A stretch of 64,000 nt of DNA from the NCBI GenBank assembly GCA_900549225.1, contig URNP01000003.1:20988-84987 (forward strand), in the 5' to 3' direction. Shown in pieces: positions 18,342 to 26,667 of this stretch. The position numbers and the translations under genes are program-made. The DNA comes from an uncultured Eubacteriales bacterium. GTDB taxonomy: Bacteria; Bacillota; Clostridia; Christensenellales; CAG-917. The notes under the pieces are model-generated. The model worked only from the letters and a program-made list of their open reading frames with translations. It did not search any database and was not told where the DNA came from. Each line of letters starts with the position of its first letter. Position 1 is the stretch's first letter.

Positions 18342-19214
18342 TTATTTGTTGAGGTGTGCTTGAGCCATAACCTCGCCGACGAAATCGTCTTCTCTCTTTT
18401 GGAGACCTTCGCCCATTGCGTAACGAGTGAAACGAATGACGGTGACGTCGCCGTTTTGTTTGAGGTATTGTGCAATCGTGATGTCGGGATTCTTGACGAA
18501 TACTTGTTCGTTGAGGCAAACTTCTTTGTAGAATTTGTTGATTCTGCCAACGAGCATCTTCTCGATGATTGCTTCGGGCTTCTTGCTGTCCTCGTTCATT
18601 GCTTGCGCTTTGAGGATTTCTTTTTCGTGTTCGACTTCGCTTGCGGGCACTTCGTCACGGTTTACGTATTGTGCGTTTGCCGCTGCGATTTGGAGTGCGA
18701 CGTCGTGAACGACTTCTTCGCTTGCGCCGTTGCTTGCTTCGACCATAACGCCGATCTTGCCGCCCATGTGGATATAGGTGTCAACGGTGGTGTCGTTTGC
18801 TTCGTATACGGTGAAACGACGGATGGAGAGTTTCTCGCCCATCTTCATAACGTATTCGTTGGTGACGGGTTGCATTGCCGCGATAACGTCTTCAACGGTT
18901 GCGTTGCTGTTGTCGAGGATATAGTCTGCGACTTTGCCAACGTACTCTTTGAACACAGGGCCGCCTGCGACGAAGTCAGACTCGCAGTTGACTTCCAAAA
19001 GGACGGATTTGCCGTTTTTGCTTGCTGCGAAAACGATGCCTTCCGCTGCGATACGCGCTTCTTTCTTTGCTGCGGTCGCCATGCCTTTTTCTCTCAAGAA
19101 ATCGATTGCGGCTTCCATATCGCCGTCAGTTGCTACGAGAGCCTTTTTGCAGTCCATCATGCCCACGCCTGTGCGTTGACGAAGTTCCATAACATCTTTG
19201 CTTGTGAATGCCAT
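18342..19214 (-). CDS. tsf: Elongation factor Ts
   Basis: EF-Ts exchanges GDP for GTP on EF-Tu. The 290-aa protein starts with [20 protein letters not shown] and the conserved DCKKAL and [10 protein letters not shown], then carries two globular halves with [18 protein letters not shown] lies 9 nt upstream. It follows rpsB after a 69-nt gap containing a strong hairpin (19243-19267), and a terminator follows it. Confidence 0.96.
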   Translation of the reverse strand: MAFTSKDVMELRQRTGVGMMDCKKALVATDGDMEAAIDFLREKGMATAAKKEARIAAEGIVFAASKNGKSVLLEVNCESDFVAGGPVFKEYVGKVADYILDNSNATVEDVIAAMQPVTNEYVMKMGEKLSIRRFTVYEANDTTVDTYIHMGGKIGVMVEASNGASEEVVHDVALQIAAANAQYVNRDEVPASEVEHEKEILKAQAMNEDSKKPEAIIEKMLVGRINKFYKEVCLNEQVFVKNPDITIAQYLKQNGDVTVIRFTRYAMGEGLQKREDDFVGEVMAQAHLNK

Positions 19215-19242
19215 ATATATTCTCCTGTTTTTCGTTTTGAAA

Positions 19243-19267
19243 CCGCACGCAGTGCTACTGCGTGCGG
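19243..19267 (-). other. 10-bp perfect hairpin in the rpsB-tsf gap
   Basis: CCGCACGCAG and CTGCGTGCGG form a perfect 10-bp stem with a 5-nt loop, followed on the minus strand by TTTCAAAACG. It may act as a partial terminator or a processing site that sets the rpsB to tsf ratio. Confidence 0.6.
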
Positions 19268-19283
19268 AAGATTTTTGAATTGA

Positions 19284-20117
19284 TTATTCTTGTGCTTCTT
19301 TTTCTGCGATTGCTTTCTCGAGTGCTTCTTCGGGAGTGAGAGCCTTCTCTTCTACCACGGGAGCAACTTCTTCAACTTGAGGTGCGGGAACTTCTTCGGT
19401 TGCGCCTTCCTCTTTTTGAGGTGCTGTGAAAGATTCGCCTTGTTTTGCTTCGATGACTGCGTCTGCAATGATGGACGCAAAGAGTTGGATTGCACGGATT
19501 GCGTCGTCGTTGCCGGGGATTACGTAATCGACGAGATCGGGATCGCAGTTGGTGTCGACGACTGCCACGATAGGAATGTTGAGTTTGCGTGCTTCTCTGA
19601 CTGCGTTCTCCTCTTTCTTGAGGTCAACTACGAACAAGCAGCCGGGCAAAGTGCGCATATTTTTGATACCGCCGAGGTTCTTCTCGAGGTCGTCACGCTC
19701 TTTCTTGAGTGCGGAAACTTCCTTCTTGGGGAGAAGTTCAAACTCGCCGATGAGTTCCATTTGATTGATTTTGTTCAAGCGATCGATTCTGGTGCGAATG
19801 GTCTTGAAGTTGGTGAGCGTACCGCCGAGCCATCTTTGGTTGATATAGAACATATCGCAACGCTCTGCTTCTTGCTTGATTGCGTCTTGGGCTTGTTTCT
19901 TCGTGCCGACGAAGAGAACGGATTTGCCGTCTTGAACGACGCTCTTGACGAATTGATAAGCGGCTTCTACGTGGTCAACGGAGATTTGAAGATCGATAAT
20001 GTGAATATCGTTTCTCGTTGCATAGATGTACTTGCTCATTTTCGGGTTCCAACGTTTCGTTTGGTGTCCGAAGTGCACGCCTGCTTCGAGCAGGGCTTTC
20101 ATTGTTGTTACGGCCAT
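19284..20117 (-). CDS. rpsB: 30S ribosomal protein S2
   Basis: The 277-aa protein has S2 landmarks: [47 protein letters not shown] and the [13 protein letters not shown] stretch. After about residue 225 it has an acidic extension rich in E, P, V and A that many S2 proteins lack. Start at 20117 has AGGAGG 7 nt upstream. It heads the rpsB-tsf unit, with its own promoter at 20217-20245 and a leader of about 90 nt. Confidence 0.96.
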   Translation of the reverse strand: MAVTTMKALLEAGVHFGHQTKRWNPKMSKYIYATRNDIHIIDLQISVDHVEAAYQFVKSVVQDGKSVLFVGTKKQAQDAIKQEAERCDMFYINQRWLGGTLTNFKTIRTRIDRLNKINQMELIGEFELLPKKEVSALKKERDDLEKNLGGIKNMRTLPGCLFVVDLKKEENAVREARKLNIPIVAVVDTNCDPDLVDYVIPGNDDAIRAIQLFASIIADAVIEAKQGESFTAPQKEEGATEEVPAPQVEEVAPVVEEKALTPEEALEKAIAEKEAQE

Positions 20118-20216
20118 TGTTAGGTCCTCCTGAATTGTTTTTACCTCTCGCAAACTCGACGCGTAAACCTCCTGACGGAACAGAATACACTCCTCTGCGA
20201 TGCGGGTTCGTTTTGG

Positions 20217-20245
20217 ATTATATTATATATAAAAATTTTTTGCAA
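20217..20245 (-). promoter_or_regulatory. rpsB: Sigma-A promoter of rpsB
   Basis: On the minus strand -35 TTGCAA (20240-20245), a 17-bp spacer and a perfect -10 TATAAT (20217-20222). The predicted leader of about 90 nt contains several AGGAGG-like stretches; no known S2-binding structure was recognised. Confidence 0.8.
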
Positions 20246-20380
20246 ATATTTTATAGTGGAATTTCCAAAATTTTTGAGAATTATGTGAAATATTTTTTGC
20301 AAAATCGTGCTTTGGGTATTTTTGTTAATAAAATGCGCTGTTAAGATGAAGTACTCTAAAGTCAGGGATTGTAATTTAAT

Positions 20381-20683
20381 GCTAAACGACGATATTCAGA
20401 TGAAGAACGCGAAAGGCTCGGATAAATAATTGTATACTAAACGACGATATTCAAATGAAGAACGCGAAACTATTTTTTTACTTACCAAAACGCACCAAGC
20501 AGATGAATAACGAGGAAGAGCCTCACTTATAGGCAGGAGCGTAATAGCAGTCTTACTAAACGACGATATTTAGATGAAGAACAAGGAAGAGGCATCCGAA
20601 TGGCAACCCTAATTTACTATGCGTAAATGAGTTGACAGGCGGATGCCTCTGACACAGTTGTTCGCTAAATAGCGTCGTTTAGT
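20381..20683. repeat. Intergenic repeat element, copy 2 (downstream of the DUF1292 gene)
   Basis: It contains three copies of the 28-nt unit (20381-20408, 20436-20463, 20555-20582), the shared ~75-nt block (20486-20560), a 63-nt hairpin (20588-20650) and the inverted 27-nt end (20657-20683). The stop codon of the neighbouring DUF1292 gene is inside this inverted end, exactly as at pyrH. Segment order differs partly from copy 1. Upstream, 20246-20380 is AT-rich with only a decayed unit near 20341. Confidence 0.8.
20588..20650. other. 63-nt terminal hairpin of repeat element copy 2
   Basis: AGAGGCATCCG pairs perfectly with CGGATGCCTCT (11 bp). Inside, CAAC pairs with GTTG and ATTTAC with GTAAAT. 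The span equals that of copy 1 but the outer stem sequence is different, so pairing rather than sequence is kept. Confidence 0.7.
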
Positions 20684-21035
20684 GTTTGCAGTCGTGATGA
20701 CAGCACGCACAATCGGAGTCATCGCATTCACAGCCTTCCATCTTCTCGACTTCTGCCATAAATTCGTCGAAAACTCTTTGCAAGAGCGCTTCGTCTTCGA
20801 TTGCCATAAACACGTCGTTGCCGTCTTCGTTTTCGGCAATTTCGTAAATGAGAACTTCGTCTTCTTCGATATCGTCGAGTTTCTCGACGGGTTTCATAAC
20901 CACAAACCATCTGTTGTCGACGTCAAGAGTTGCGAGATGATAGAAATCTTCGTCTCTGTCCGCGACTTCGTTGTACAAAGTGATGATATCGTCGTCTTCG
21001 GTCGTATTGTTTTGGTCGTCAAAAAAATCTGCCAT
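20679..21035 (-). CDS. DUF1292 family protein
   Basis: A small acidic protein (118 aa). The central part, DEDFYHLATLDVDNRWFVVMKP with EVLIYEIAENEDGND, matches the DUF1292 family, found next to ruvX in many Firmicutes; the role is unknown. The C-terminal tail is Cys/His-rich (CECDDSDCACCHHDCKH), which suggests metal binding, but this is inference. Start at 21035 has AAGGAG 7 nt upstream. The stop codon comes from the end of the repeat element. Confidence 0.85.
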   Translation of the reverse strand: MADFFDDQNNTTEDDDIITLYNEVADRDEDFYHLATLDVDNRWFVVMKPVEKLDDIEEDEVLIYEIAENEDGNDVFMAIEDEALLQRVFDEFMAEVEKMEGCECDDSDCACCHHDCKH

Positions 21036-21139
21036 AGTGTTTCTCCTTGCGATGCAAAGCGTCGTCGTTTGCATCCGATATTTTGATAGTAACATATTTT
21101 GCGCAATTTGCAAGCAAAATATCAAATCCTAAAAGATTT

Positions 21140-21562
21140 TCAGCGATGAGAATCGAGGAAAGATTGCAAAATTATGGTTGCGGCAACCTTGTCGATGACC
21201 TTTTTGCGTTTCTCCCTTCTCACGTCCGCGTCGATGAGCATACGCTCTGCCGAAACGGTGGTAAGTCGCTCGTCCTGATAGAGTACGGGCAATCCGCTCG
21301 CCTCTGCGAGCATATCGCCGAACTGCCTCGTCACGAGCGCTCTGTCCCCTTCCGTGCCGTCCATGTTTTTGGGAAGTCCGAGCACGAATGCGTCTGCATC
21401 CTCTTTTTTTGCGTAATCGCAAAAATATGCGATATCCGCATCGATATTATCCTTTTTTCTGACGTAGGTTTCGCGCGGATTTGCGGTTATGCCGAGCAAA
21501 TCGCTCACAGCAACGCCTATACGGACGTCGCCCACGTCCAACGCTATCTTTCGTTTCATCAT
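21140..21562 (-). CDS. ruvX: Holliday junction resolvase-like protein RuvX/YqgF
   Basis: A 140-aa RNase H-fold protein. It shows KIALDVGDVRIGVAVSD at the N-terminus, VLGLPKNMDGTEG in the middle and LYQDERLTTVSAE toward the end, all family landmarks. YqgF proteins act in 16S rRNA 5' processing; resolvase activity is an older suggestion. The ATG at 21562 has GGAGG 8 nt upstream and overlaps the stop of the preceding permease gene by 4 nt. Confidence 0.92.
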   Translation of the reverse strand: MMKRKIALDVGDVRIGVAVSDLLGITANPRETYVRKKDNIDADIAYFCDYAKKEDADAFVLGLPKNMDGTEGDRALVTRQFGDMLAEASGLPVLYQDERLTTVSAERMLIDADVRREKRKKVIDKVAATIILQSFLDSHR

Positions 21563-23289
21563 CTCATCAACCTCCGTGAGCCGATATCGTTTTTGCGTGC
21601 TTTCGGTTTCGGCTTGTTCTCGCCTATAAACTCGTACCAAGCAAGCCCTAATTGCTTGAGCAGGCACAGTCCTACGATAAGCACTATCGCGGAAAACAGA
21701 GTTGCTACCGCCCAGAATATAACCTTTATCGTCACCGCGCCCAAAGTTTCGGCAAACGAGGCAAGCACTATGCCTAATACGAATAGCACGATTGCGGGAA
21801 CTATCGAGGCAAACGCAGATATGATTTGATAGGTGTTTTGCGAGGCGCTTTTGATTTGCGACACCTGCTCCCAGTGTTGATTGCCCTTCTTCATATCGAA
21901 AAGTATGGACATACTGCAGATGCCGACTATCATCATAAGCGTGTCTATGCCGACGAACAGCGTGGATACGATATCGATTTTGTAAAGCAACAGCGCGATA
22001 AGCATAATCGGCACGAGAATAACGCTCGGCACGATTATTGAAAGCAAAAGTTTGGCTTTTATGCTGTCTGCAGGCTTGATGGGCAACGTCTTGCTTGCAA
22101 AAAACGACTTGCCTTCCCTAGTGTACGCCATATTGGCAAGCATATTTGCACCGGCAAGAAATATCATCGAATACATAACTACGAAGCCGATGCCTATCAT
22201 CTCCGATACGAGCGACGACATTTCCTCTTCCGCTCCCGACTTGAAATCGGTGATAAAGTACATTACGACGATGAAAAGAGGCGCCATAAGCAAGTTGGCA
22301 AACGACGTCATAGCAAGCGAACTGTTGCGCATTATCGAGGTGAAATCCCTCTTCATAAGAGATACGACGACGTTGCTTTGCTTGAGCGTCGAACTCTTGG
22401 ACTCGACGGATTGAGTGTTTTCGATTTTCTTTGCGTTGATACGTTTGTAAAACAAAGCCGAAAGCAACAGCATAAGCGCAATCATTCCGACGGTTATGGC
22501 GGCGGATATGCCGAAGTTTTTGCCCGCTTCGATGCCGAGGCAGAAACTTACGAGAACTTTGTCGGGATAAAGCACGTCGGCAAGCGTAGCAAGCGACGAC
22601 AGTGCGCCTTGAGATATGACGACGTCGCCCTCTTGTCCGAATCCGCGCGTGTTCATATAGTAGACGAGCACCATGTACCCCGCCATAAGCAACATATAGA
22701 ACAAAATCACGAGTACGCTCTTGAGCGTGGGCTTGCCTTTGAAATACGAACCTATCCAAACAATCGGCATGGAAAGCACCGCAACGATAAACAACGGAAG
22801 TATCGGTGCAACGAGCAACAGGACGATTAGAAGCGGATAGAATCCGTAAAACATAAAACCATTGGCTACGTTAAACGCTATTGCGCCGACGAGTACCGTG
22901 GGCAAAATTATCGTGGTTGAGAGTTCAAACGCGTTGACGTAGGTCATTGCGAATTTGGCGAAAAATATCGACGTTGGACGAAGCGGCAACGAGTTGAGAA
23001 AAGGTGTATCGTTCGAGCCGTAGAGCGTTGACACGATGGAAAACATCGACAAAAACAGAACCATAAGTTGCGTCGCGCCTACGATTGCAACAACGAGCAA
23101 AGAAAACTCTTTTACGGTTTTCAGGCTCACCGCCATAAAACCGACCGTTGCGGCAATCATTAGGATGAGCGGAAGCAAGGAAAGAAGCGCTTTCACGCCC
23201 GATGAAAGTTTTTTCTTGCCGTCTGCGCCCTCCGACCTCGCACTTGCGTTTCTGTACAAGGTTTTGAATACGATAAGAAAATCTCTCAT
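21559..23289 (-). CDS. ABC transporter permease (multi-spanning, ABC-2-like exporter)
   Basis: The 576-aa protein is highly hydrophobic, with roughly twelve membrane segments in two halves separated by a hydrophilic loop around residues 280-310 (KKIENTQSVESKSSTLKQ). It resembles permeases that pair with a single ATPase to export lipids, peptides or drugs; the substrate is not visible. Start at 23289 (MRDFLIVFK) has GAGG 5 nt upstream, 7 nt after the ATPase gene. It is coupled to ruvX by a 4-nt overlap, which looks accidental in function. Confidence 0.85.
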   Translation of the reverse strand: MRDFLIVFKTLYRNASARSEGADGKKKLSSGVKALLSLLPLILMIAATVGFMAVSLKTVKEFSLLVVAIVGATQLMVLFLSMFSIVSTLYGSNDTPFLNSLPLRPTSIFFAKFAMTYVNAFELSTTIILPTVLVGAIAFNVANGFMFYGFYPLLIVLLLVAPILPLFIVAVLSMPIVWIGSYFKGKPTLKSVLVILFYMLLMAGYMVLVYYMNTRGFGQEGDVVISQGALSSLATLADVLYPDKVLVSFCLGIEAGKNFGISAAITVGMIALMLLLSALFYKRINAKKIENTQSVESKSSTLKQSNVVVSLMKRDFTSIMRNSSLAMTSFANLLMAPLFIVVMYFITDFKSGAEEEMSSLVSEMIGIGFVVMYSMIFLAGANMLANMAYTREGKSFFASKTLPIKPADSIKAKLLLSIIVPSVILVPIMLIALLLYKIDIVSTLFVGIDTLMMIVGICSMSILFDMKKGNQHWEQVSQIKSASQNTYQIISAFASIVPAIVLFVLGIVLASFAETLGAVTIKVIFWAVATLFSAIVLIVGLCLLKQLGLAWYEFIGENKPKPKARKNDIGSRRLMR

Positions 23290-23296
23290 ATGCGCC

Positions 23297-24040
23297 TCAT
23301 TCCGCAAAATGCTCGGTTGAAGTGTCGGTGAGTTTCAAGAACAAGTCCTCGAGAGATTTGTCTTTGTTTTTCTCTTTGAGTTCGTCTATATCGCAGGTGG
23401 CGATGAGGTGTCCGTCCTCGATTATGCCCACTCTGTCGCATACTTTTTCCACGACTTCGAGAACGTGCGAGGAGAAAAATACGCTGTTGCCCTTGTCGGC
23501 GTGCTCGCGCATAAGTTGCTTGAGGTTGTACGCAGAGCGTGGATCGAGCCCCGTCATCGGCTCGTCGAGAATCCAAATTTTCGGCTCGTGTATGAGCGCG
23601 CCAATTATGTTGAGCTTTTGCTTCATCCCGTGCGAATAGGTGGAAATCTGCTTCTTCACCGCATCGGTCAAAGAGAAAAGTTCGCAATACTTGTCGAGCC
23701 TTTCCTGCCTTTGCGCCGTGGGAACTTCAAAGACGTCGCATATGAAATTAACATATTCTACGCCTGTCAACCCCTCGTACAAAACGTGGTCGTCGCTGAC
23801 GTAGCCGATGAGTTTTTTCGCTTCGATGGGAGAGGCTTTGAGGTCGATACCGTCAACGGTGACTCTGCCTTCTTCAAAGGAGATAATGCCCGTGATGCTC
23901 TTTATCGTCGTGGATTTGCCTGCGCCGTTCGGTCCGATAAATCCGAAAATCTCGCCGTCGTTGACGGTGAGAGATAAATTTTCGACGGACGGCTTTTGAT
24001 TGCCCGAATACGTTTTGGTTAAATTTTCGATCGTTAACAT
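23297..24040 (-). CDS. ABC transporter ATP-binding protein
   Basis: The 247-aa ATPase has all motifs: GPNGAGKST (Walker A), YSHGMKQKL (signature, with YSHGM instead of LSGGQ, common in ABC-2 exporters), WILDEPMTGLD (Walker B and D-loop) and SSHVLE (H-loop). It pairs with the permease directly downstream. Such modules are often antibiotic, lipid or bacteriocin exporters, but nothing here tells which. No clear ribosome binding site before the ATG. Confidence 0.92.
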   Translation of the reverse strand: MLTIENLTKTYSGNQKPSVENLSLTVNDGEIFGFIGPNGAGKSTTIKSITGIISFEEGRVTVDGIDLKASPIEAKKLIGYVSDDHVLYEGLTGVEYVNFICDVFEVPTAQRQERLDKYCELFSLTDAVKKQISTYSHGMKQKLNIIGALIHEPKIWILDEPMTGLDPRSAYNLKQLMREHADKGNSVFFSSHVLEVVEKVCDRVGIIEDGHLIATCDIDELKEKNKDKSLEDLFLKLTDTSTEHFAE

Positions 24041-24091
24041 ATTTCGCAGATGAAACGAATCAAAGATTCGTTATAATTCATTTTTCGTTAT

Positions 24092-25384
24092 TTATTTTCG
24101 TTTTTCTTGTCTTTCTTTTACGACTTTTTCAAAGCCGTTTTCGGTCGGCTCGTAGAACACTGCGTCCTTGATTTCGTCGGGCAAATACTGCTGTTTCACC
24201 CAACCGCCGTAAGAGTGCGGATATTTGTAGCCGCTGACTTTTTCTTCGTTGCCCTTGTAATTCGGGTCGCGAAGATAAAGAGGTACGGTTTCGTGCTTTA
24301 TCGTCTTGACGGCGTTTTCCGCACCGCCGAGCGCTTCGACCACTTTGTTGGACTTGGGCGCTTCGGACACGTAAATTATGCCCTCTGCAAGCGGAATACG
24401 ACCTTCGGGAAGCCCGATTTTCTCAAACGCCTGCACGCAAGAAGTGGCAACTACGATGGCGTTGGGATCTGCCATGCCGACGTCCTCGCAAGCGTGAATC
24501 ATTATTCTGCGCCCGATGAGCATGGGATCGCAACCTGCCTCGATGAGCCTCTCCGCCCAATACAGCGCCGCGTTGCTGTCACTGCCGCGCATACTCTTGA
24601 TGAATGCGGAAATCATGTCGTAATACATATCTTCCGTCATCGAAAGCGCTTTTTGCTGTATTGATTGCTCGGCTTCGGTTTTGCCGACTCTTATTACGCC
24701 GTCGGAGTCTGCGTGCGTGGTGAGCGCGGCAAGTTCAAGAGCGTTGAGCGCAGTGCGCATATCCCCTGCGCTTGCCCACGCCAAGTGCGAGTACGCCTCG
24801 TCGCTGACTTGAAGATTCATATTTCCCAAGCCTCTTTCCTTGTCCTTGACCGCGCGCTCGAGCCCTGCTCTTATATCCTGTTCGGATAACCTCGAAAACG
24901 AGAAAATGCGGCATCTCGACACGATTGCCCTCGTCATCGAAACGTAGGGATTCTCCGTCGTCGAGCCAATGAAAATTATGTATCCTTGCTCTATTGCTTG
25001 CAATACGCTGTCGCTTTGCGCTTTGTTCCAACGATGACACTCGTCCAAAAGCAAATATGTGCGTTTTCCGTACATTCTGAGCCTGTCGCGAGCCTCGTCG
25101 ATAACCTTTTTTGCGTCCGCAACGCCGCTGGTCACTGCGTTGAGTTTCACAAACGCCGCGTGCGTGTTTTCGGCAATAATGTTGGCAAGAGTGGTTTTGC
25201 CCGTGCCCGGAGGTCCGTAAAATATGCAACTTCCAAGTTTGTCTGCGGCAATCGCCCTGCTCAAAAGCGAGCCTTGCCCCACGATTTTGCCTTGCCCTAA
25301 AAACTCGCCCAAAGTGCGAGGACGCATACGCTCCGCAAGCGGAGCCATAGTTTTTTCATTGTTTTGAAGATCGAATAAATCCAT
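24092..25384 (-). CDS. rarA: Replication-associated recombination protein A (AAA+ ATPase)
   Basis: RarA/MgsA is a clamp-loader-like AAA+ ATPase acting at stalled replication forks. The 430-aa protein has LAERMRPRTLGEFLGQ at the N-terminus, GPPGTGKTTLANIIA (Walker A), LLLDECHRWNKAQ (Walker B, DECH), GSTTENPYVSM (sensor 1) and, C-terminally, the MgsA region with YKYPHSYGGWVKQQYLP. Length is typical. It is divergent from yunB and has only a weak ribosome binding site. Confidence 0.94.
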   Translation of the reverse strand: MDLFDLQNNEKTMAPLAERMRPRTLGEFLGQGKIVGQGSLLSRAIAADKLGSCIFYGPPGTGKTTLANIIAENTHAAFVKLNAVTSGVADAKKVIDEARDRLRMYGKRTYLLLDECHRWNKAQSDSVLQAIEQGYIIFIGSTTENPYVSMTRAIVSRCRIFSFSRLSEQDIRAGLERAVKDKERGLGNMNLQVSDEAYSHLAWASAGDMRTALNALELAALTTHADSDGVIRVGKTEAEQSIQQKALSMTEDMYYDMISAFIKSMRGSDSNAALYWAERLIEAGCDPMLIGRRIMIHACEDVGMADPNAIVVATSCVQAFEKIGLPEGRIPLAEGIIYVSEAPKSNKVVEALGGAENAVKTIKHETVPLYLRDPNYKGNEEKVSGYKYPHSYGGWVKQQYLPDEIKDAVFYEPTENGFEKVVKERQEKRK

Positions 25385-25449
25385 ACCGCTATTGTAGCAA
25401 CAAGCGCGGAATTTGTAAAGATAATTAAAAAAAAGTCATAGTATATATC

Positions 25450-26121
25450 GTGCAAAAAAGAGAACGCATCTCAAAAACTATGAAACCGAAACTTTTCCGC
25501 GTCGTGATTGCGATTGCGGTTTTCCTTGCGATTTTCATTTTTTGCACGGTGTATTTCCGCTCGAATATCGTGCCTACGGTTATGGACAGTTCGGTTGCGC
25601 AAATGCGTGCGGTGACCACAAATGCCGTAAACCTTGCCGCTACGAGCGTTCTGAGCGGAGGGCTTACCTACGATATGCTCTTTGACATAGTCAAAGACGG
25701 CGAGGGAAATATTGCGATGATAAAGGCAAATTCGCCCGAAATAAACAAAATCGCAAGGCAAATCGCCAACCTTGCGCAAGCCAATCTCGACTCGCTCGGC
25801 ACACAAGAAATTCAAATATCCGCAGGAACGTTCACGGGACTTGCGTTGCTTATGGGATTCGGCCCTGACGTAACCATAAAAATCACGCCAATAGGCATGG
25901 CAAACTGCGATTTCGTGTCATATTTTCAGTCGGCAGGCATAAATCAGACCTTGCACAAAATCTACATAGACGTTTACGCCGACGTGAGTATCGTCACGCC
26001 GATCGATCAGCCCACGATTCAAGTGAAAGCGGAAGTTTTGGTGTGTGAAAACCTTATAGTCGGCAAAATCCCCGATAGTTACCTTAATTTGTACGGCAGC
26101 GAGGAAATGTATCCTCTGTAA
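25450..26121 (+). CDS. yunB: Sporulation protein YunB
   Basis: The 223-aa protein has one N-terminal membrane segment (residues about 16-36), then a conserved YunB domain (GNIAMIKANSPEINKIARQI; ITPIGMANCDFVSYFQSAGINQT). YunB is a sporulation protein of the mother cell in Bacillus, needed for normal spore formation; its biochemical role is not known. The start is uncertain: a GTG at 25450 or the ATG at 25480 (MKPKLFR); neither has a good ribosome binding site. Confidence 0.85.
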   Translation: MQKRERISKTMKPKLFRVVIAIAVFLAIFIFCTVYFRSNIVPTVMDSSVAQMRAVTTNAVNLAATSVLSGGLTYDMLFDIVKDGEGNIAMIKANSPEINKIARQIANLAQANLDSLGTQEIQISAGTFTGLALLMGFGPDVTIKITPIGMANCDFVSYFQSAGINQTLHKIYIDVYADVSIVTPIDQPTIQVKAEVLVCENLIVGKIPDSYLNLYGSEEMYPL

Positions 26122-26139
26122 ACGTGATGGGATAAGCGA

Positions 26140-26511
26140 TTAAATCTTTTTGGAGCGGGAACGGGAAATGAGTCCGAATACGAAGCCGCAGACTATAACG
26201 GTCGTGAGTCCTGCCGAAACCGCGCTCATACCACCAGTGATTGCACCCAAAAATCCGTCTTTCCGCACGCCTTCGAGCGCACCTTTTGCAAGATTCGAGC
26301 CAAAACCCATTATCGGGATGGTTACGCCCGAACCTGCAAATTCCTTCATAGGCTCGAATGCGCCGCAAACTTCCAGAACGACGCCTATGAGCATATAAGT
26401 CACGAGAATGCGAGCCGACGACATCTTTGTTTTGTTGATGAGAATCTGTCCGAGCATACACACAAGACCACCGACGGCAAAGGTTTTGAGATAATCCAAA
26501 AATATATCCAT
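26140..26511 (-). CDS. spoVAE: Stage V sporulation protein AE
   Basis: A 123-aa membrane protein of the SpoVA family that moves dipicolinic acid into the spore. Family hallmarks: YLKTFAVGGLVCMLGQIL at the N-terminus, GVTIPIMGFGSNLAKGA in the centre, and hydrophobic C-terminal segments. Start at 26511 (MDIFLDY) has GGAG 5 nt upstream. It follows spoVAD after a 156-bp gap that holds no gene; it contains an AT-rich stretch but no clear promoter. Confidence 0.92.
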   Translation of the reverse strand: MDIFLDYLKTFAVGGLVCMLGQILINKTKMSSARILVTYMLIGVVLEVCGAFEPMKEFAGSGVTIPIMGFGSNLAKGALEGVRKDGFLGAITGGMSAVSAGLTTVIVCGFVFGLISRSRSKKI

Positions 26512-26667
26512 ATTCACTCCGATTCGGCTATAAAGACCGAAACTATTATAAATTTTGCCTGTTTTTATAATACTTTTATCTTAAAATCGACTCAAATCGA
26601 TACGACAATAACGATTATAGATGATTTGAGATTTTTTACGAAGCCCCTTCCTCCCGCCCCGTATTCA

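Noticed and set aside
24056..24072. Terminator after the ABC ATPase/rarA junction (ACGAATC/GATTCGT)
   Set aside because: The stem is only 7 bp and is not followed by a clear T-run.
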